From positions 1 to 64,000 of the forward strand of contig JANBPK010001041.1 in assembly GCA_027579435.1 (NCBI GenBank): 64,000 nt of DNA, read 5' to 3'. The stretch's first letter is position 1, and the number at the start of each line of letters is the position of its first letter. The notes under the pieces were generated by a model. That model was not told the DNA's origin, made no database searches, and was given only the letters and a program-made list of their open reading frames with translations. Positions 54,657-64,000 of this stretch are shown piece after piece. The stretch is from Candolleomyces eurysporus (Eukaryota; Basidiomycota; Agaricomycetes; Agaricales; Psathyrellaceae). The position numbers and the translations under genes are program-made.

Positions 54657-55966
54657 ATGAGCCGTCCCAAGGCAATTAACGGTTTCCAGCACTCGTTTCG
54701 CGCGGACCCCATCCTCGAGCACAAGGCGCACGCACCTGTCGACAGTGCTCTCTCGACAACACCTGTGGCAAATAGCGGCCTTGCCGCACCGGAGCACGCA
54801 GATGTCTGCCCAGTGAGCAAAATGCGACGATCCTCATCAACTGGCTGCCCAGTCTCACATGGGGCCGCCTCTTCTCCTCCCAACCGATATTACCGCGCCG
54901 CCCCCGCGTCCTTCTCTCCACCAAACAAAAGCCTTNCCCCCCAGACCTGCCGACAACGATGATGTCTCTTCCCCGGCAACATTACCTGACGTTTCCAACG
55001 AAATGAATCCATGCTATGAAGAATACGACGAGGACCTTCTCTATAGCAATCTTCGGGAACGAGTAAAGTATCTCACCCAGTTTGTGAACTTCACGGAACA
55101 CGATGTCGAGGCTCTCAACGATTTCCAACCTATCCTCCTACCCATCGTCCCCCAACTCGTCGACAATGTCTATCATCACTTATTCAAGTTCGACGTAACG
55201 NAAAAAAGTGTTTATGCCCAGGAAGGAGGGTCATGAAGGAAGAATGTTGGTGGATCTTCATGATCTCGCTCTGGACGCGCCTCAGATTGAATTGAGGAAG
55301 CGGACATTTGCCGTGTACATGCGGAAATTGGTGACTTTGGATTACGACGACTTTGCAACATGGCAATATTTCGGTGCGTCACCTCGTCATCCCAGACTTG
55401 CGCTTGTACTCACATTTCTCCTTTAGACCACATCGGTATTATGCATACCGGGCAAAATGAGTTGAAGCATCGCAAACTCATGGGCAAAGCCCCGCTCTTC
55501 GTTGACCTCATGCATCTTTCACTCCTTTTGGGTACGCTATACCGGTTCTCTGGATTCGGTTGCCTTGAGACTAATGCTATGTCTTCCAGCCTGGACACTC
55601 GACGTCTTGACTCCTGTCATTCTCTCATATACAGAATACCCCCTCTCAAGACGGATCGAGATTATGCAAGCCTTCCAAAAAGTCATCTGGATCCAGAACG
55701 ACCTCTTCTCCCGTCATTACGCCGTACGTAGCACAGAGGTGGCCGGGTTGAACCAGATTCGACAAGCCCACGACCTGAGCAGCTCCGATGACCTTAACTC
55801 GATCACAAGCGGTTCGTTCCTTCCAACCTCGACGGTGAATAGTGCGAGTTCGGGGAGCTCATCAGGACATGCCCACAGCTTCGAGCAGCAGATCAAGGAT
55901 ACAAAGCCGCAGAGGAAGTTGGGACTCGGAAACGGATCGTGGTTCAGTTTTGGGAGTCAATCTTGA
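54657..55966 (+). CDS. protoglobin-domain (globin-sensor-like) protein
   Basis: Exons 54657-55373, 55427-55531 and 55590-55966 give 398 residues when the N bases at 54936 and 55201 are ignored. The first 115 residues are low-complexity. The globin core covers about 130-310: RVKYLTQFVNFTEHDVEALN, QLVDNVYHHLFKFDVT, ELRKRTFAVYMRKLV, DHIGIMHTGQNELKHRKLMG, DLMHLSLLLAWTLDVLTPVI and MQAFQKVIWIQNDLFSRHY. This matches the protoglobin/globin-coupled-sensor fold. The His in DHIGIMHTG is the likely heme ligand by position, as inference. A Ser-rich tail of about 75 residues follows. It may bind O2, CO or NO. Two N artefacts break the frame as deposited, but no true damage is seen. Confidence 0.8.
54936..54936. 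other. N before a C6 run in protoglobin exon 1 (artefact)
   Basis: Without the N the frame continues from NKSL into PPRPADNDDV; with it the frame is lost. Confidence 0.85.
55201..55201. other. N before an A6 run in protoglobin exon 1 (artefact)
   Basis: Without the N the text reads FDVTKKVFMPRKEGHEGRM in one frame, as expected for the globin core. Confidence 0.85.
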
Positions 55967-56502
55967 TCCTCCTCTGCCTGTGATTCAGTGTCATGTCTCT
56001 GTTGAGGTTCTGGTCAATCCTTGGTTTTGACCGCGACCTCGGTCTCTCATCATATAATACACATGTACCACCACCCCCATTCATTCGTCTATGATCCTCC
56101 TTTGATTTAGGATTGAATATCTTTATGGCTTGATCCACTACTTTACTTTCGCTTTGCTTCGTCGGATAGCAGTATTTGTCTCGACCCTCTTCGCCATTTA
56201 CTTGTACACGGCTAATTTTTGGTAATTTTTGGAGTACCGTTGTTCCTCTTCTCCGCTCATCCTTTTCCTCTTGATGGACAAAGATTCTTTGGTGGATTCG
56301 TATGCACGTAAAAGTAAAGCAGCTAGTGTTAATTATCATGGAAATTCGGCACATTCTCCTGTAGCTAAAGCGATTGAGCTCTGCGCGTGCCAGCCTTGCG
56401 AGGCACATCAGATTTGGTGTTTGGCGCATCAATCCTTCTCGACCACCAACCACCACCATCCTCTCCCTCCATCGACGCATATTGACGCGTATTTCTTCGA
56501 AA
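55967..56502. other. intergenic stretch
   Basis: No gene is supported. The ORF of the next gene is open upstream of its ATG to about 56374, but the first plausible start is at 56503. Confidence 0.4.
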
Positions 56503-58575
56503 ATGAGTGCTAGGACTCCTTTCTTCCCTGGTGGCGCGCCTTCTAGACCTCCAACTCACACAACGGGCTCTGAATCGACGCCAAACGGACCTGGCGGCAA
56601 CGCAGCAAGCTCAGGCTTCATACCGGATCTGTCTAACCCTCTTCACGCGTTTTCTGGATCTGGACAAAAGACGGCGGCTTCTGGAAAGGCGAACGGTGCT
56701 GGTAGCAACATGTTGGGGATGGGAGACGCGTCTGCTGTGCACGACACCGGGAACGCCAACGGGAATGCGCTTGCGGTTCCCAAACTCAACTTGTCAGGGT
56801 TGAAGAAGAAAAAAGGGCCTCTGGTGGCCCCGGTCAACAATAACTCGGGTCTTACTGCAGGCGGCGGCGGGTTCAATGCAGCCGCAAACGGCGTGTCGAT
56901 GGAAGGGAATGCGGATGGGTTTGGGATCTCTAGGCCTGCTACAGCGGATCCTTACGCAAAGACCAACGCTGCTCGTCATGGCCTCATGCCGCGCGCGTCT
57001 TTGGGCTCGAATCACAATCCCGGTTCCGGTGCTACTGCGGCGAGTGGGAGGCAGGGAGCAGGAGGTGGACCCAACAAACCTTTTGGAGTCAGCAAGTCTG
57101 GCCCTGGACCTAGACGAGAGGTTCTACAGCCGCCTCAAGTGTCGGCTCCCGTCCCTCTCTCAGCAGCTGGCCCTCCGCCTCCTCTTTTCAACACGAATGC
57201 GAATGTGATCGGCGCTAATCATGCCGCTGGCACTCTTAACAGCAACCTGGACTCCTCTGGATCTGTACCGTCGTTCTCTGGATTCAAGACTCTTGGCGGC
57301 GCTTTGACTGGGCAAGGTGGTGCTAACATGGACCAGAATCGGGATTGGGCTGGTTTGGCACTAGAAAGGCCGCATACATCGATGGGAAATGACCAGAATC
57401 GTAATGTCAACGAGGTTGGACAGCAGTCCAACCAGCAGCAAGATTTTCGCACACCTGCTTTCAACCTCGGCTTCGCTCGTACTCCAGATACCTCGGCCGA
57501 GACTCTTGTCAACCAGGACGACGATTCGTTCGACCATTCTCGAGGCTCTAAGCTTGTACTCGATGGCTTTCATCGTGGCTTTGAACAGCTTTTCCCCGGA
57601 ATGGATCCTGGAGCTACTATTGCCGGAGGAGGAGGCGGTGGAGGGCACAGGCGCGTCACTCCGGATAAGGAACATCTTAATCATCGAGACTCTGGGGGCC
57701 AATATGCCGACCGAAGACAGCATGGCGTTATGCTCCCTGGCCGTGGGACCAACGAGCAAGGTCGGGTCTTCCAGCAGGCGCCTGCCTCCGGAAGGGAAGG
57801 TCGAAAGCGTCTCCGTGATCAAGTTGATCTTGAGCAGGGTGGAATGGAGTATGATATGCCGGATGCTCATCGCATGAAGATGGCGAAGACTGTTGATGAA
57901 GTCCAGGAAATGGGTCATCGTAAGGTACGTCTTCAATTTTACTGGCGAACGACGACCGCTTATGTTGACGCATTCACCTCTCGCGTCCCCACTGTCGTTA
58001 CCAACAGGAAGAATACGACGTGCCTTCACAACGCCCCACGGAGAAGGTACTCATGGTGGACACGGACGAATTCTTTGCAAATCATATGGACCTTTACGAT
58101 CAAGCAGTTCGCCGTTGGAGCAACTGCTCTATCGATGAATGGTTCTCTGGAGCCGAAGGTAAGCACATCAATCTATTCATTCATTCATTCATCCTGCAAT
58201 CTTCGCAATTATCGATGAGTTTGCTCAACAAAATGACCTCGATGACAGTGGTATCTTCCAAGCTTACCGAGTGTCTCAATTTGGTCAGTTCTTTTCCTTT
58301 CTGATGCATTTTCCGTGTCACTAATTCTATCCGTCTTGGTGGGTGTGTTTTGATCTCTAGGCGAAAGAGTATATGAGGAAAGTCCCTTTCATTTCTTGAA
58401 AACCTCGATGACGGACTGACGCCTTCGTCTTCGTTCCGACAGAAAGGAGATCAAAACCCATGAGAGCTTGCACGCGACGTTGGATAACCGCAACGCGACT
58501 TTGCAAGCTCGTGATAGGGCGATCAAGGCTGCAATGGAGAAAGCCGTGGGGAAGAGTCAGAACGTCTTGGAGTAA
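56503..58575 (+). CDS. Ecm11-like C-terminal domain protein
   Basis: Model: exons 56503-57924, 58008-58158, 58249-58283, 58361-58381 and 58447-58575, giving 585 residues. The first 480 residues are Gly-, Asn-, Ser- and Pro-rich and likely disordered. The C-terminus resembles the Ecm11 family domain: HMDLYDQAVRRWSNCSIDEW, FSGAEVVSSKLTECLNLAKE and YMRKEIKTHESLH, ending in a coiled coil. In yeast, Ecm11 is a SUMOylated synaptonemal-complex central-element protein in meiosis; the same role here is only an inference. Intron 4 uses a weak GTCCCT donor and an AAAG acceptor, so the small exon 4 (21 nt) is the least certain part. The acceptor at 58248 was chosen because it alone keeps the frame. Confidence 0.65.
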
Positions 58576-58859
58576 GTTAAAATGAAGGAAGGACTTGGCC
58601 CCCTGTTAAATCTGCTGCGAGAAAGAGTCAAGATGGTCCGTTTGTTCAATGTTTTCCGCTGTGCTTTGCTCTGTTGCTCTGTTGCTTCGCGTCTCCCGAC
58701 ATGTCGTCTCGTTCGTATCCTACCAGTGTCTGCTTTTTGCTGCTCTCGCTCTTGCTCGTGTATCCCTGTATTAATCGGTGCTCGTAACGTACATCATCGC
58801 ATGAATCATGAAAAGTAAATGTCCCTCTCGAACTCTGGTGGCATCGGGGTAGAGGCAGG

Positions 58860-61392
58860 TTACAATACGTACTTGAGTAATCAAGGATAGGTCAGATGTC
58901 GAACTTCTGGGCGGAACTCAGCAGTACTTACGATGAATTCGTCATTCTGGAGGTCCGTCAAGTCCTCGAAAGCTCGTCGTCCGATAACAGGCTGGGGCTC
59001 TTCTTTGTCTGCTACGCCAGGAGTCGTGTCTTTCACCTCGGACGTAGTCATCGAATAGTCGACGATCTTGGCGGCTAGCAAATAAATTCATAAAAACGTC
59101 ATCATGTGTACAATGAGCCACCTGGAGGACAGTCACGAACCTTTACCAGCCTCCACCCTCCTTGCTTCGTTCTTCTTGTTCAGGTAGTACAAGTAGGCGG
59201 TGGTGAAAACGGCGAGAGCGGCTGCTCCGGAATAGCAAATGATGCAAGCAAGGATGCCTATAGAGACGATCAATCATGTTGCTAGCATCAGATATCTCGA
59301 CGGCATACCTGAGTGATAGAAAGGACCATCTTTTGGCTCGAAGAGCAATGGCCCAATCTATCAAACGCTCGCTGAGCCAACGGTACCATGGGGAGAAAAA
59401 ATTGAGATCATATTTACGATGTTCCCAGTGTAAGATCCCATGATTGTCAGGGCTGTCGTCTACGAAAAGTATGAACAAAAGAGCTTATGTATCCGTTTAA
59501 AAGTAACTCACCGACGCTTTCTTTGTATGCCCAGCCGTGTTGATAGCTTGCCAACCGAGCATCGCGGGTGCCACAGCGGACGATGCCGAAAGAAGGTAGT
59601 AAGCGACGAGCAGAGCTGGTTGGTCCGCTTCAGCTCGCCCCGTGATATAGAGAATAGCTATAGAAATTCAAAAGAGGCCTCCTGTGAGTAACGTTATGAA
59701 GAAAAACGAGGCGCGATAGACGCACTCATGCCGACTATACACGGGATGAGGAACACGACGACCAGAGGAGATTTGTACTGGACCTTGGTGGAGAGCCACT
59801 GATCGTTGATATGACATAGGTACTTCGTCAGCATCCCAAAAACAACACTCGAATGGAGCGGAGCGTACATAAGACCCGACCATGCAAATGACCTGCAGCG
59901 CTCCATACGGGATAAGGAAGAGCATCACATCGTACCCGTCATATCCAAAGCCCCGAACGATGAGAGGCCCGAAAATATTGATCGCACCGGCGGGGATTGC
60001 GTGGAGGAGAAGTAGGCTCATCCAGCACCAGCTTTTGAGATCGAGCAGTGTTTCCAAGACTTGCTTCCACTTGAATATCTTGGTTTCTACGCCTTGCTGG
60101 TTGGCACGAATTCGCTGATCGTCCGAATGGGGGTCAGTCAGGTTGTAGGATTCGCTAGAAGCACACAGGAGCCTTACTCACCTCAACGGCGATGACTTTT
60201 TCGTCCCGAGTAAGGAATTTACTTTGGACGGGGTTATCTGGAAAGACGAAGAAACTGAAGACGATGATGAGCCGGTTTAGGCTGTCGAGATCAAGTGGAA
60301 GCACACTCTCACCTAGCAATCCCCCAGAGGAGAGTGAGGAGGCCAAGGACGACGAAGGCGATTTGGTACGAATGGATGGCGCCATTGGTGATATGGCCGA
60401 ATCCATACATGATCAGACTGCCGATGATATTGACCCAGCCGACGTTCGAGTACCATACTGATACTCCTTATCAGAAGACCCGATTTCGATAGAAGAGTGG
60501 TGGGATGCTTACTGGTCAGCCGAAGCCCTTGTTCATGCCGTTTGTACCACATCTGCCCGACGAGGATAAAGGCTGCTTGAGTGGAGGTTTCGAAGCCGCC
60601 GAGCTAAGACGAGACGATGAAATTATCAGGATTATCTAGGACGAGGAGTTTGCGTACGAAGAATCTGGAAACCAAAAGCCCAGGAAAATTGCGAGCGGCG
60701 GCCATACAGGCCAAGGTGGACCCCCAGCACATCACCAAAACTGGGATGTAGATTGAGAGCTTGAATTTGACGAGGAAATATGCGGATAGAGGCTGAAGAG
60801 CCATTTGTGCTATCCTAAATGAATCAATGACCGGTTGATATCGACGGGCACGAATGATTGTAACGATGATCAGACTTACGGTGCAACAGAGCCTATGACA
60901 GAGTACTCCTCGCCTTGTAAGTGGGTTGCTTGGACTATCCCAAATACTGACGACAGAGAGAGAATTTGCTTGTCCATGACTACCAAAAATCAGTGGAATG
61001 CTAACAGTTATCACAACATCACTCACATTGCAAGAAATAAGTTATGAAGAGCACAGGCATGACGCTGGGACTGGTCAGGTCGTGTATCGATAGCAAAAGA
61101 ACGTTGCTCACTGGCGGTCTATTTTTCGAAGAATCTGTCTGTTTTCCTCTGGAGTGACATATCTAATGTCGTCTGAGATGATGTTGAGAGCATCATCCCC
61201 TTGAGATCCCAGGTCGTTGGCCGCATTGGGTGGCGGGCTCAAAGACGAATTTAAACGTTCCTTCTCGAGATCAAGGCTACCTCTGCCAACAGGAGTGGTG
61301 GAGATGCTCACGGTTCTCGAGGATGCATCGTGAGGCGAAGCAGGCTCAAGAACAGTTGTAGGTGGAGTAGATGGCTCGGAGGGCGATTCCAT
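58860..61392 (-). CDS. MFS permease, allantoate-permease (Dal5) type
   Basis: Fifteen exons (minus): 61392-61112, 61064-61027, 60979-60880, 60814-60658, 60603-60513, 60457-60313, 60254-60182, 60114-59869, 59798-59726, 59657-59512, 59459-59418, 59357-59309, 59257-59141, 59074-58932 and 58871-58860, giving 570 residues. The N-terminal tail of about 95 residues is Ser/Pro-rich. The membrane domain has the family pattern VMPVLFITYFLQFMDKQILS, SVFGIVQATHL and GGFETSTQAAFILVGQMWYK, then FVFPDNPVQSKFLTRDEK in the central loop. The last helices include GSYTGNIIGP and GILACIICYSGAA. The ending DLTDLQNDEFIYVL is typical of this family. The last exon has only 12 nt including the stop. It should import an organic anion such as allantoate or a vitamin; the substrate cannot be told. 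Confidence 0.85.
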
Positions 61393-62086
61393 GGCTAGTA
61401 CAGGATTCTCAGATATCCAAGTTCGTTACCTATATTTATACGCGATGTAGACCGCCTTTAAGGGCGTTAGGAGGTCGTGATTACATGTCCCTCGGAAATG
61501 CCGCATCTAGTGACGAAACAGTGCGATCTGCGAGAAATTGTGGGCAGCTGTCTGGCTCCACAATCCGACAGACCCACAGTGGCATCATGGTATGAGGTGG
61601 ACGAGAACCATGCTGCTGCTTCTGCAGGCGAAGGAAGCATGAGCCAGAACGTCAGTTTTAGACCAAGGGGGTAAAGTGACTACCTTCCGGGACAGATATG
61701 GGGACAGACCCCAAATGGACGAAAGGGGTCCTTCCATCGCCGGCAAATGAAGCCCTGGACCACACCGACTGCTAAATGTTAACAACGTTAACCCTCCGTA
61801 TCAGGTTAGCTAACCGCTTGGTTTGTAGATTCGAGGCTTGATGCAGCAAAGTCCATCTGTAATCATAGAAGTTAATCACGTTTTTAGTTCAGCAAGTAGA
61901 AGAGGGAAGGAATGGCAGGCCTACAATCAGGAACCCGAAGATAATTGACAAACAGAGTCCAAGCCAACTGTCCAGAGTTTGTTTGTCACCAGCTCGAAAC
62001 ACAAACAGAAAATCGCGCGGCCCGGGCTCTGCAATCTCAACTTTTTGCGTCCTCACCTCAACTCTCCTCCGTTCGATTCTCTTGAG
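61393..62086. other. divergent promoter region
   Basis: This interval lies between the MFS permease (minus) and RIX7 (plus). A TATA-like TATAAATATA on the minus strand lies at about 61431-61440, roughly 40 bp before the permease ATG. No gene is seen. Confidence 0.45.

Positions 62087-64000
<1,914 letters not shown>

Noticed and set aside
58159..58248. Exon continuing with EFAQQNDLDDSG-like text in the Ecm11-like gene
   Set aside because: It looked attractive but has no acceptor in the right phase; the acceptor at 58248 gives a consistent frame and a better family match.

Overview
The window is nuclear DNA from a filamentous basidiomycete, most likely an agaricomycete. The evidence is many short GT-AG introns (mostly 45-80 nt), a CaaX mating-pheromone precursor, a macrophage-activating-glycoprotein-type secreted protein, a bicupin oxalate decarboxylase, DUF6533-type seven-helix membrane proteins and expanded F-box families. 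All gene models were built by hand from ORFs, splice sites and reading phase. No database search was run.

Layout. 1-798: 3' end of a low-complexity, possibly F-box/LRR gene. 1475-7137: three tandem F-box paralogues with the same four-exon structure. 7819-8539 (-): PIG-X/Pbn1-like GPI-mannosyltransferase subunit. 9914-10042: pheromone precursor. 10632-11427 (-): succinate dehydrogenase cytochrome b subunit. 12347-12599: small Lys/Ala/Thr-rich protein with a frame break at a C run. 12990-14735: F-box protein. 15395-16596: BTB protein with Cys pairs. 17974-19503: F-box/LRR gene, followed by its broken duplicate (19735-21002). 21767-23438: secreted ricin-B lectin plus MAG protein. 23670-24866 (-): THG1. 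25018-30945: two HIT-protein paralogues flanking an F-box pseudogene and a 910-residue P-loop protein. 31286-33718 (-): SAM-like disordered protein. 34843-35275: possible 38-residue microprotein. 36336-38582: oxalate decarboxylase in 14 exons. 39564-51254: cluster of four intact seven-helix genes plus a pseudogene and a tail fragment. 51512-53119 (-): F-box protein. 54657-55966: protoglobin-domain protein. 56503-58575: Ecm11-like protein. 58860-61392 (-): MFS permease of the allantoate-permease type. 62087-64000: Rix7/NVL AAA ATPase, cut by the window end.

The window mixes housekeeping genes (SDH, THG1, PIG-X, RIX7) with fast-evolving lineage-specific families (F-box, HIT, P-loop and seven-helix genes) that show tandem duplication, decay and intron change. 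The pheromone gene is not next to a recognisable STE3 receptor here.

Two points matter for any reader. First, the assembly has eight single N bases, each directly before a 5-7 nt homopolymer. Where they fall in exons, deleting the N restores the frame, so they are artefacts rather than mutations. Second, all intact seven-helix genes share a 6-nt micro-exon that automated annotation is likely to miss.
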